NCBI GenBank assembly: GCA_963717195.1
Contig: CAVQVR010000012.1
Span: forward strand, 62,001 to 126,000
Source of the DNA: JACDAE01 sp963717195
GTDB lineage: Bacteria; Chloroflexota; Ktedonobacteria; Ktedonobacterales; Ktedonobacteraceae
DNA: 64,000 bases
Direction: 5' to 3'
The translations under genes and the position numbers were made by a program. Below are positions 44,653-53,188 of the stretch, one piece after another. Position 1 is the stretch's first letter, and each line of letters starts with the position of its first letter. The notes beneath the pieces were generated by a model. It searched no databases, had not been told where the DNA came from, and saw nothing but the letters and a program-made list of their open reading frames with translations.

Positions 44653-46247
44653 TGGCAACTGAGCATCCATTGGTCAATTCACCACGCACTCTGGCGATCC
44701 TCTATAAAGGCGTTGCAACTCTTGCCGCACCTCTTGCCTTGACGCTTGGACCAGCGAAGGGCATTATCGTGAATGAACGCTCCAGGGGTGAGGCCGAAAT
44801 TCTCACCGATTCCAGCACTATCGCCCGGCGCATGATTCAACTACCGGGCCGTGGCAGCAACATGGGTGCGATGATGCTGCGCAAGATGGTGTTAGAATTG
44901 CATGATCGTTATGGTGATGGCGCGGCAATGGCGGCAGTTATGGCAAGAGCGATGCTACGCGAGGGGGTGAGAATGGCGGCTGCGGGAGCCAATCCAGCCT
45001 TGATGATGCGTGGTATTGAGCGTGCTGTTAGAGCCGCAGAGTGTGCACTCGCGGCGCAGGCCCGTCCTGTTACAGATCTGGATGAAGTAACTTCTCTAGC
45101 GACAGCCGTGGTGGGGGATCCGGAGTTGGGCGAGGTATTGGGCCAGATATTTGATACGCTTGGTGAGCATGCAACCGTGCTTACGGAAGATATCCCGGCA
45201 CCACGACTCGACCATGAATATATCAGAGGGGGCAAATGGGATGGTTATATTCCTTCACATCTCCTCGTTCCTGCCGGAAATGCTGGCCTGATCTTAAGCA
45301 ATCCACTTATACTGCTTGCGGATGAAGAACTGAAAACGCTGGATCAGGTTCAGCTAGCGCTTGAACTGGCTCTGGCAGATGAGAATAAACCACCCTTGCT
45401 AGTACTGGCACGTGGTATTAGCGATATGGCCCTCGCGACGCTCATCACTAATCATGTGCGCGGTGTATTGACGGTTGGTATGTTAGTGCTCTCATCGGGG
45501 CAAATGAATATTCATGATGATCTAACTGATATTGCAGCGCTTACCGGAGGGCAGGTGCTTTCTGACCTGACTGGCAGATCTTCACAGAGGATGCAGCCGG
45601 AGTTTTTTGGACGAGCCAGGCGTGTAGTATTGAACTCCAACGGCGTGATCTTCGCGGATGGCGCAGGAGACAAGCAGACTATCAAGCAGCGTATCGCCGA
45701 GGTGCGTGCTGAATTGAAGCTTGCGTCGCGCTCGTATGATAGCAACTGGGATGCGTTGCGCGTACGACTTGCGCGGCTTTCGGGTGGCATTGGTGTGCTC
45801 AAATTGGGAGCATACACAGAACAAGAGCAAGAGATAAAAAAGGAGCAAGTGAAGAAGGCATTGCGAGCCCTGGAAGCTGCATATGATGGAGGGCTTGTTC
45901 CTGGTGGTGGTGCGGCCTTTCTGGCATGTATTCCAGCACTTTATGAAGCTCGCGTAGCCTGCCAGCACGAAGATGAGGTGTATGGAGTCGCATTGGTGGA
46001 AGCTGCACTTAAAGCACCATTTCTCCAGATCGTGCGCAATCACGGAAAAATTCATCCACCATTGGCGTTAGACGCAGTTCAGCACCTGGGGCCGGGTTAT
46101 GGATTTGACGTATTGCGTGGTGACTATGCCTGTATGACAGAACGCAGAATTCTTGATAGCTTGAGCGTGATGTGCGGCGTATTGAACGCGGCCACTAGCC
46201 TCGCCACAATGATTATGACTACAAACACCATTGTATTTAGCAGCTAG
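44649..46247 (+). CDS. Divergent GroEL/Cpn60-like chaperonin, 532 aa
   Basis: Alignable over its whole length with GroEL: equatorial LTLGPAKGIIV, apical IRGGKWDGYIPSHL, LILLADEELKTLDQV, HVRGVLTVGML, DIAALTGGQVLSDLTG, and C-terminal LVPGGGAAFL. Key differences: GroEL's GDGTTT is GDGAAM here (Asp90 kept, threonines lost). The catalytic Asp398 in E-D-A-L-H-A-T-R is Lys in K-K-A-L-R-A-L-E. The GGM-rich tail is absent. ATP hydrolysis is therefore probably weak or absent. The ATG overlaps the YesL stop (ATGA), tying it to the sugar-importer operon. Its role is unknown; a scaffold or dedicated assembly factor is possible. Confidence 0.82.
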   Translation: MMATEHPLVNSPRTLAILYKGVATLAAPLALTLGPAKGIIVNERSRGEAEILTDSSTIARRMIQLPGRGSNMGAMMLRKMVLELHDRYGDGAAMAAVMARAMLREGVRMAAAGANPALMMRGIERAVRAAECALAAQARPVTDLDEVTSLATAVVGDPELGEVLGQIFDTLGEHATVLTEDIPAPRLDHEYIRGGKWDGYIPSHLLVPAGNAGLILSNPLILLADEELKTLDQVQLALELALADENKPPLLVLARGISDMALATLITNHVRGVLTVGMLVLSSGQMNIHDDLTDIAALTGGQVLSDLTGRSSQRMQPEFFGRARRVVLNSNGVIFADGAGDKQTIKQRIAEVRAELKLASRSYDSNWDALRVRLARLSGGIGVLKLGAYTEQEQEIKKEQVKKALRALEAAYDGGLVPGGGAAFLACIPALYEARVACQHEDEVYGVALVEAALKAPFLQIVRNHGKIHPPLALDAVQHLGPGYGFDVLRGDYACMTERRILDSLSVMCGVLNAATSLATMIMTTNTIVFSS

Positions 46248-46301
46248 AAATATGACAAATACAGGTATTTCAGGAAAAATACATTACAAGGAGGTAATAA
46301 T

Positions 46302-48236
46302 GTGGAAACAATGACCAGGAATGAGTGGCATCGTTTGCCGCCAATTATGGTATCATCTCCTGTCTTTACGCTCGCGGCTGGACAGAATGGTATATGGGCA
46401 GGTGGTACCGGTGGCGTTGCATGGTATCCTGACCATATACAAGGGAATATTCCCACTATAGATGGTTGGCAGCCAAGAATTTCAACATTAGCGCTTTCAC
46501 TGGTTACGGCATTAACCTATAGAGAGGGATTGCTGCTAGCTGGTGGTTTAGAGGGTATTGCGTATTCTCTTGATGGAGGAATGCATTGGCAACCTGTGGC
46601 CCTTGAGGATGGAAGCGCTTCAATCACCGCCTTTGCGCTTTCACCCCATTTTTCTGAAGATCATACCGCTATTGCTGCTACAATGGAGAATGGGATTCTG
46701 CGCACTGATGATGGTGGTCGCACCTGGGTAAATGCATCGTTCGGCCTGGAGAGCTTTGAAGTGACTGCACTTGCATGGTTCTCTGGTTCGGTGCTATTGG
46801 CTGCAACGTCTGATGGTATCTATCGGTCATCGAATGGGGGGCGAGCGTGGCGTCGTGTCTACGAAGGCGAGGAGCTGGGCATAGATACGATTGTCTCTCT
46901 ATCGGATAGGGAGTTTCTGGCATCCCTGGAGCATGAAGGATTGCTCCGCTCGACTGATGGTGGTGTGCACTGGTTTCTTGATGAGAATTCATTGCGGGAT
47001 GTGCAAATTCTTTCCTTATTTGTTGAGGAGGGTAATGGAGGAGATAGGGTGACACCTGGGCGCGATGGTGGGAAGACGCTGTTTGTGGGTACGCTTGAGC
47101 GGGGGCTTTTGCGTTCGGGTGATGGAGGGAGGAGCTGGGAGACGGTCTATGATGATGCTGTGCTCTCGTTTGCGTCTGGAGATGGTAGGCTTTATGTGGG
47201 GACAGGCAGTGGTGTAAGTTGTAGCGATGATGGTGGGCGTACATGGCACGATCTTCCCTGTCCACCTGTGCATGATCTTTGCGATCTGTTCGTCTATGAA
47301 AGGCAACCATTGTTGGCAGGTGCTTATGCTGGAATGGTGCACTACACGGGTTCTGACTGGAAAGCCTTTCCGGATCTTCCACAGGCGCTTACAGGTACAG
47401 CTATTGCCCCGGATGGTTCGCTGTTTGTGTCCGGCCTTGATGGTCTTATGCGTCTATCGTCTGGTGAGGGGAGTGAGACGGCAGGGAGTGGCACACCTGG
47501 GCGCGATAAATCAGGCCCCTACGAACGACGAATGCTTATAGAGGGGCAGGCCGGGCAGGTGAATTTTATTACCTTTCGTCAGAGTGGTGCTTCGTGGCAG
47601 ACATGGGTAGTGAATGGTGATGGAACGCGCTTGTTGCGCAGTGATGACAAAGGCACAACCTGGCGATCTTTGCGACCACCCTTTGGTGTTTTGCCTGTGG
47701 TGGCTTTAGAGGCCATACCGCAGAGGCTCGTTGCCGCAACCTATGATCCCAGGCAGTATCGTGTATGTATCTGGTCCTCTACCGATGATGGCGAGACGTG
47801 GGAACGTAGTATCGAGGCTGAGACGCAGTGGCCCCTGGTTGCAACGTGCGATGATCCTCCTCTTATAACGATCAGCAGCGTTATACTATTGCAAAACGCG
47901 TCAGGTCAGTGGAACAAGGTGAGCATGAGTAATGAGGGTGGTATGATACGACGCGTGGTGAGCATGCGGCAAAACAAAGATAGTGGACGGAATGTCCTTG
48001 CGCAAGATGGAGGCGAGACGGCAGGGAGTGACACACCTGGGCGCGATAAATCTGGCTCCTACAATACATTGGTTGCTCTGACCACGACAGGTATTCATCG
48101 TTCGGACGACTGGGGCGAAAGCTGGCAGCCGGATAATGAAGGTCTTCCTGTAGAGCAGATCGTTGATATTGCCGGGGATGATACAAACCTGTACATTTTA
48201 CTGGCTGGTGGCCATGTATGGAAACGCCCATTGTGA
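46302..48236 (+). CDS. Asp-box (BNR/sialidase-like) beta-propeller protein, 644 aa
   Basis: GTG start at 46302, with AAGGAGG at 46288-46294; the ATG two bases earlier is out of frame and closes at once. At least eight Asp boxes (S-x-D-x-G-x-x-W) are visible: RTDDGGRTW, RSSNGGRAW, RSTDGGVHW, RSGDGGRSW, CSDDGGRTW, RSDDKGTTW, SSTDDGETW, RSDDWGESW. This indicates a multi-bladed propeller like Ycf48 or VPS10 folds. No signal peptide is seen. Two loops (T-P-G-R-D-K-S-G) are translated copies of the dispersed repeat, and a third (T-P-G-R-D-G-G-K) is a partial one. No sialidase catalytic Arg triad was recognised, so it is not called an enzyme. Confidence 0.85.
   Translation: METMTRNEWHRLPPIMVSSPVFTLAAGQNGIWAGGTGGVAWYPDHIQGNIPTIDGWQPRISTLALSLVTALTYREGLLLAGGLEGIAYSLDGGMHWQPVALEDGSASITAFALSPHFSEDHTAIAATMENGILRTDDGGRTWVNASFGLESFEVTALAWFSGSVLLAATSDGIYRSSNGGRAWRRVYEGEELGIDTIVSLSDREFLASLEHEGLLRSTDGGVHWFLDENSLRDVQILSLFVEEGNGGDRVTPGRDGGKTLFVGTLERGLLRSGDGGRSWETVYDDAVLSFASGDGRLYVGTGSGVSCSDDGGRTWHDLPCPPVHDLCDLFVYERQPLLAGAYAGMVHYTGSDWKAFPDLPQALTGTAIAPDGSLFVSGLDGLMRLSSGEGSETAGSGTPGRDKSGPYERRMLIEGQAGQVNFITFRQSGASWQTWVVNGDGTRLLRSDDKGTTWRSLRPPFGVLPVVALEAIPQRLVAATYDPRQYRVCIWSSTDDGETWERSIEAETQWPLVATCDDPPLITISSVILLQNASGQWNKVSMSNEGGMIRRVVSMRQNKDSGRNVLAQDGGETAGSDTPGRDKSGSYNTLVALTTTGIHRSDDWGESWQPDNEGLPVEQIVDIAGDDTNLYILLAGGHVWKRPL
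47475..47522 (+). repeat. Dispersed-repeat copy inside the propeller gene (first)
   Basis: A 48-bp block repeated at 48015-48062 with three mismatches, exactly 540 bases apart. Its last 27 bases are a minus-oriented family copy. It is translated in frame as E-T-A-G-S-G-T-P-G-R-D-K-S-G-P-Y. Confidence 0.85.
48015..48062 (+). repeat. Dispersed-repeat copy inside the propeller gene (second)
   Basis: Partner of 47475-47522, translated as E-T-A-G-S-D-T-P-G-R-D-K-S-G-S-Y. A shorter relative is at about 47043-47068. Confidence 0.85.
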
Positions 48237-48264
48237 AATTGGCACTGCATTTACGACACCCAGC

Positions 48265-48291
48265 GTAGGGGCCGCGTTTACGACGTCCAGG
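48265..48291 (+). repeat. Dispersed-repeat copy after the propeller gene
   Basis: A clean 27-bp copy preceded by a partial one (TTTACGACACCCAG, 48250-48263), in the short gap before the flavoenzyme gene. Confidence 0.8.
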
Positions 48292-48329
48292 GGAATCCAT
48301 GATCAAATGCACCAAAAGAGGAGGCAATA

Positions 48330-50003
48330 ATGCATTACGACATTATCATCGTTGGCGGAGGACCAGCAGGAAGCACGACGGCAACGCTTACAAAACGTTA
48401 CGCACCCCATCTGCGCATTTTGCTGCTGGAGAAAGCGCATTTCCCACGCCATCACGTGGGCGAGTCATTGCTGGCGGGCGCATCCCCGGTTCTACAGGAG
48501 ATGGAAGCATACGACAAAATAAACAAAGCAGGGTTTGTGGAGAAATTGGGCGCAACCTATATCTGGGGCCAGAATCGCGAACCCTGGGGCTTTGAGTTTG
48601 ATGGTGTGATCTCACGACTTGTGGCGCAAGGCAAAACGCTGCCAGAACTTTTTACCAAAGCGTGGCAGGTGAAGCGGGCCGAGTACGATCACCTGCTGCT
48701 GAAACATACATCGTCCGCAGGTGTTGAGGTGAAGCAGGGAGCGCGTGTGTTGCGTGTACTGCGTAAAAAGGCTGGTGAGCGCCTTACGGGCGTTGAGTAT
48801 CGCGATGATCTGGGGATATATACGGCTGAGTGCACGTGGCTAATGGACTGCAGTGGGCAGAGCGCGTTGATCGGGACCGAACTGGGATTGCGCGAGTACG
48901 ATCAGCAGATGAATAACTATGCGCTGTTTGGTTATTGGAAAGGGGCGAAGTGGATCTACGAATATGTAGGCCATCCTGACCTGACACGCATCTGCATCAT
49001 CACGACTCCGCGTGGCTGGATATGGTATATTCCGATGAGCCGCGATATCGTCGGAGTAGGTTTTGTGACGCATCGCCAGACGCTCAAGCGTATGCCCAAC
49101 AATCCAGAACAACTGTATCGGGAAGAACTGGCTGCCTGTCCTGAAGTACAGGGATTGCTGGGGAAAGCGCATCTTGTCCATATTGCGCGTGATCAGAAGC
49201 GTGATGTCTGTGCCATTCAGGACTGGTCTTATACCAGCCGCCAGATGAGCGGTCCTGGTTGGGCAATGGTTGGTGATGCGGCAGGTTTTGTTGACCCTGT
49301 GCTCTCATCAGGCGTTATGCTGGCTCATGAGTTGGGGCAAAAAGCTGCTTATACGCTCAACTCAGCCTTTAGAGCGAACAGCGATGAAGAGGTACGCTCC
49401 TACTGGCAATTTTACGAAGAGACCTATCATACTTATTTGAAAGCCTATCGTGATATGGCTTCCTTCTGGTATAGCAACAACTTCTCAATGGAGAGCTGGT
49501 TCTGGGAAGCGCGTCGTACACTTGCCCAGAGTGAGAGCAAGATCAATCTGACCGACCGTGAAGCATTCAACCGTATAGCGTCCGGATACGCAACACGGGC
49601 CGAGTCGTTGAGCCTGTTTGGGAGTTATCCTCTGGATGAGGCTCAGCAGTTAGTCAATGGCCTCTTTGGAGTTCCTTATGATAGAGCTAATATAGAAGCT
49701 CGCTATGCGGATCGTCCCTTATGCCTGAATAACAACGTGCAATTGACGGATGGAATGTATTTTTACCAGGGAGCGGTGCGCAATACCTTACGTGTTGTCA
49801 ATAAGCAGAGTCGTAACTATCTTGATCTCCATCCGGCTGAAGAGATTCTGCTCAATCTTTTCGATGGTCAGCACAGGTTGGCTGATGTGGATAGTGTTGC
49901 GAAAGAATTGCAGGCATTACCTGAGACGGCTAGCCTGCCAGTGCGTAGCGGGGTTGATCTGGTGATACAGCTTGATAATATTGGAGCGTTGGAGTTGTCA
50001 TAA
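48330..50003 (+). CDS. FAD-dependent oxidoreductase, flavin-halogenase-like, 557 aa
   Basis: The N-terminal FAD-binding fold IIIVGGGPAGSTTATL is followed by RHHVGESLL, the halogenase motif W-x-W-x-I-P as WIWYIP, and VGDAAGFVDPVLSSGVMLA, matching the F-x-P-x-S-x-x-G pattern of flavin-dependent halogenases. The last 80 residues (YLDLHPAEEILLNLFDGQHR onward) resemble a PqqD-like small domain. Such enzymes use reduced flavin to chlorinate or brominate aromatic substrates; geranylgeranyl-reductase-like chemistry is an alternative. No flavin reductase or biosynthetic cluster is adjacent, so the substrate is open. Confidence 0.8.
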   Translation: MHYDIIIVGGGPAGSTTATLTKRYAPHLRILLLEKAHFPRHHVGESLLAGASPVLQEMEAYDKINKAGFVEKLGATYIWGQNREPWGFEFDGVISRLVAQGKTLPELFTKAWQVKRAEYDHLLLKHTSSAGVEVKQGARVLRVLRKKAGERLTGVEYRDDLGIYTAECTWLMDCSGQSALIGTELGLREYDQQMNNYALFGYWKGAKWIYEYVGHPDLTRICIITTPRGWIWYIPMSRDIVGVGFVTHRQTLKRMPNNPEQLYREELAACPEVQGLLGKAHLVHIARDQKRDVCAIQDWSYTSRQMSGPGWAMVGDAAGFVDPVLSSGVMLAHELGQKAAYTLNSAFRANSDEEVRSYWQFYEETYHTYLKAYRDMASFWYSNNFSMESWFWEARRTLAQSESKINLTDREAFNRIASGYATRAESLSLFGSYPLDEAQQLVNGLFGVPYDRANIEARYADRPLCLNNNVQLTDGMYFYQGAVRNTLRVVNKQSRNYLDLHPAEEILLNLFDGQHRLADVDSVAKELQALPETASLPVRSGVDLVIQLDNIGALELS

Positions 50004-50108
50004 TGATTTCCAACTTTATTCTCAATGAACGATGGTAAATTGCCCTCGATGTGATAAGATAAGGGGAACCAGCAGAAAGAAGGAAAGAGCCGAGAGGAAC
50101 CAGATGTT

Positions 50109-50609
50109 ATGAGCCAGCCAGAACAACAAGAAAATCGTTTTCCAAAGTTCGTCATCCAACGTCCCTGTAGTTATACTTCCATGCATATTTTAGAGGGATA
50201 TTCGTGGGATAGAATACAAGCTTTCTATAATCGCCTGGCGAATGAAGGCTTGCCCTGTGAACCTCTTCTCGATCTGGTCAAAGCGATAACGGCCTCCCCT
50301 TCTGCACCCCTTCTCCATGCAATTACTTCCCACACGGATCTCCTTGTCTCTGCCTACAGCCCTTTTGTAATAAATCGTGAGATGGTCAAGATAGAGTATC
50401 TTTATGAGGGACAGTTCCTGTTTACCTATAGGGACCATCCCTGGGGAAGCGTGATACGGCCTCCCTGGAGAAAGAAGTGCTCAACCAAGGAAAGCAAGGA
50501 TGTTTTTGAACGGCTCATCATTCATACATTGAGATGGATTCCTCAAGAGTTTCGGCGGGCCAGAGCAAAGGAATATGAGCAAGCAGGGTTTTCTTTGGCC
50601 TGGGAATAG
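50109..50609 (+). CDS. Hypothetical protein, 166 aa
   Basis: Not recognised. A soluble basic protein with no signal peptide, and Trp/Arg-rich near the end (IRPPWRKKCSTKES, TLRWIPQEFRRARAKEYE). It lies 105 bases after the flavoenzyme and 147 before the deacetylase gene, all in one direction, so it may be co-transcribed. Confidence 0.5.
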   Translation: MSQPEQQENRFPKFVIQRPCSYTSMHILEGYSWDRIQAFYNRLANEGLPCEPLLDLVKAITASPSAPLLHAITSHTDLLVSAYSPFVINREMVKIEYLYEGQFLFTYRDHPWGSVIRPPWRKKCSTKESKDVFERLIIHTLRWIPQEFRRARAKEYEQAGFSLAWE

Positions 50610-50756
50610 CTCGTTCCCACAGATTGATGGGAGATGAGGCGGTTGCATAACTGCTTGCCCAGGATTAAATCTTGTTATTCCTATCATTGCAAGTTCTGCT
50701 ATCAGATATAATGCTAAGTACAAATGCCTATGCAACAAGATTGAGAGAAAAAACAT

Positions 50757-51644
50757 ATGTCTGATAATCAGAACACACCACCAACATTCATGGCCATTCA
50801 CGCTCATCCCGACGATGAAGTCTTCGGTACGGGCGGAACATTTGCACTTTTAGCCGATCATGGAGTGCGCACCATCCTGGTGACCTCAACGATGGGAGAA
50901 GAGGGCGAAATCGTTGATCCAAAACTGGACGAACAGGCGAAAAAGGAGCTGTTTCCGCGCCTGGCAGAAGAGCGCCGTAAAGAGTTACAGGCTTCAGTCG
51001 ATGCACTACACATTCAAGAATTGCGTCTACTTGGTTTCCGCGATTCGGGAATGGCCGGAACCGCGTCAAACAATCATCCAGAAGCATTTTACCGGGCAAT
51101 ATTCGACGAGGCGGTGAAGCGATTAGTAGTGATAATTCGTGAATTGAAACCACAGATTCTGGTGACCTATGATGCCTTTGGCAGCTATGGGCACCCTGAT
51201 CATATTCAGGCTCAGCGCGTCACCAATGCTGCGTTTGAGGCGGCAGGAGAGCCACGTTGTTTTCCTGAGTTGGGACTGGAACCATGGCAACCTTCTAAGT
51301 TGTATTATACGGCGATGCCGCGTTCTTTTATGGTACAGATGATGGAGGAGGCGAAGCAATCGGACGCGGATGGTCCATGGAATAATCCTGCTATGAATAC
51401 GGCAATTATGGGCACGCCTGATGAGATCCTTACGACAAGGGTTGATGTACGAGACTATATTGAGAGCAAGATGAAGGCGTTTGCTGCACACAAAACGCAG
51501 ATTGCGCCCGACAGTTTTGTCTTCACCATACCGGCAGAGGTGCGCGATCAAATCTTTGGGTACGAATACTTTGTGTTGGCCCGTCGCGCGATTTCAAAGC
51601 ATGATGGGCCATTAGAGCAAGATTTGCTGGGAGATGTGTTATAG
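50757..51644 (+). CDS. PIG-L family zinc deacetylase (MshB/Mca-like), 295 aa
   Basis: Zinc-binding motif HAHPDDEVFGTGG at residues 15-27, second zinc His in YGHPDHIQAQ, and a middle region ELRLLGFRDSGM as in mycothiol-conjugate amidase and BshB-type enzymes. It removes an N-acetyl group from a glucosamine-containing substrate, possibly a low-molecular-weight thiol or conjugate. No other thiol-pathway gene is nearby. Length fits Mca-like members (about 290 aa). Confidence 0.88.
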   Translation: MSDNQNTPPTFMAIHAHPDDEVFGTGGTFALLADHGVRTILVTSTMGEEGEIVDPKLDEQAKKELFPRLAEERRKELQASVDALHIQELRLLGFRDSGMAGTASNNHPEAFYRAIFDEAVKRLVVIIRELKPQILVTYDAFGSYGHPDHIQAQRVTNAAFEAAGEPRCFPELGLEPWQPSKLYYTAMPRSFMVQMMEEAKQSDADGPWNNPAMNTAIMGTPDEILTTRVDVRDYIESKMKAFAAHKTQIAPDSFVFTIPAEVRDQIFGYEYFVLARRAISKHDGPLEQDLLGDVL

Positions 51645-51674
51645 TTCCTCCGATGTGTTAACGGTTCTAAAAAA

Positions 51675-53039
51675 CTATCTCCTCTTCACTATTACATTTA
51701 CCTTACCAGTGGGGCGCAAGGTCAGGTGGTGCACCGGATCAGGTGTGATGGTCTGATCGGGAACCAGGGAAAAACTGACGCGCTGAGCAAGAGTTGCCAG
51801 CAGAAGATGGCCCTCCATCATAGAAAAGTACAGGCCGATACAGATGCGCGGACCAGCACCAAAGGGCACAAAGGCATAGCGGGGAAGCAGTTTTTCCCGT
51901 TCGGGCGTGAAGCGCTCAGGATCAAACTTCTCTGGGTCTGGAAAGTATTCCGGGCGACGATGCAATGTATAAGGAGCGAGCAGGACGACCTGGTTCTTAG
52001 AGATGTGATAGCCGTTGATCTCCACATCATGTAATGCACGTCTGGAGGTTGCATACGCGGGCGGGTAGAGACGTAGTGCTTCCTTAAAGACTTGCAAGCA
52101 ATATGGCAGACGTGCCAGATCATCGTACGTTGGTGTGCGACCTTGCAAGGCACCATCAACTTCCTGCTGGACCTTTTGATAGATCTCCGGGTGCTGGCAA
52201 AGCAGATACCACACCCAGTTTAGAGCCGTTGCAGTCGTTTCATGACCTGCACCGAAGAGGGTCAGGCACTCGGCCATTAATTGATCATCGCTCATGGGGT
52301 TGCCATCTTCATCTCTAGCTTGGAGTAGGATGGAGAGGAAGTCGTTGCGCTCCGTTGCACTGTTGCGGCGCTCATCAATGAAACGTTGTATCGAGTTGCG
52401 TAGTACCTGTATGGCTTTATGTGTGCGACGATTGCGTGGCAAAGGCCAGCTATACGGTGGCGGTAAAAGTATTGAAAGTCTATGGGAGACGTGTTCAAAG
52501 ATAACTGACATTGCATCGCCGAGTTCGTCCGTTTCAGTGAAGACATCGGCATCGAAGAGCGCTTTTCCTATAATACTCATCGTAAGGCTTGTCATCTGCT
52601 GATCAATGTCGATGATAGCACCATCCTGCCATGTTTGCTGAATTTGCTCTCCGTATTGTCCCATAATGGAGGCATAACTGGCGATATGGCGTGGCTGGAA
52701 GGATGGAGCCATCAGTTTGCGCTGGCGACGGTGTAAATCACCTTCGCTGGTGAAGATCCCATCACCAGCAACAGGACGGAAGACGTTATGGATAGCGTCG
52801 CCCTTGTCAAAATCGTAAGCATGTTCGACCAGGATACCATGGATATGCTCTGGCTTGTTGAACATGATGGCTGGGAATGGACCAAAATGCATACCATAGA
52901 CATCGCCTGCACGCGCAATGCGCTTGAAAAGACCCAGGCGGTCCTTGCCATATTCAGGCAGGTTGCCGACAAGGGGGTAGCTACTAATATACTGTACTTT
53001 TTTCTGGTCGAGTATGTTGGTTTTTACTTGAGTTGCCAT
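51675..53039 (-). CDS. Cytochrome P450, 454 aa
   Basis: Start at 53039 (MATQVKTNILDQKKVQYISS) after AAGGGAA. Motifs: I-helix GAGHETTATALNW, ExxR in KEALRLYPPAY, haem loop FVPFGAGPRICIG with the axial Cys. The sequence is of the CYP102/CYP110/CYP4-like class that often hydroxylates fatty acids or terpenes; no reductase domain is fused. The substrate is unknown. It is convergent with the deacetylase gene, with no clear terminator in the 30-base gap. Confidence 0.92.
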   Translation of the reverse strand: MATQVKTNILDQKKVQYISSYPLVGNLPEYGKDRLGLFKRIARAGDVYGMHFGPFPAIMFNKPEHIHGILVEHAYDFDKGDAIHNVFRPVAGDGIFTSEGDLHRRQRKLMAPSFQPRHIASYASIMGQYGEQIQQTWQDGAIIDIDQQMTSLTMSIIGKALFDADVFTETDELGDAMSVIFEHVSHRLSILLPPPYSWPLPRNRRTHKAIQVLRNSIQRFIDERRNSATERNDFLSILLQARDEDGNPMSDDQLMAECLTLFGAGHETTATALNWVWYLLCQHPEIYQKVQQEVDGALQGRTPTYDDLARLPYCLQVFKEALRLYPPAYATSRRALHDVEINGYHISKNQVVLLAPYTLHRRPEYFPDPEKFDPERFTPEREKLLPRYAFVPFGAGPRICIGLYFSMMEGHLLLATLAQRVSFSLVPDQTITPDPVHHLTLRPTGKVNVIVKRR

Positions 53040-53188
53040 GGCACAATTCCCTTTTGCGATATGGGGCAGGTTCTGCGTGTTGCCTGCCAATCTAGTTATA
53101 TACTGTTATATATGTCTATTAAGATTGTACCATGCTGAGGTTAGAGGTGCGCAAAGGAGATATCCAGCGATGGGTTTATAAATAGCAC

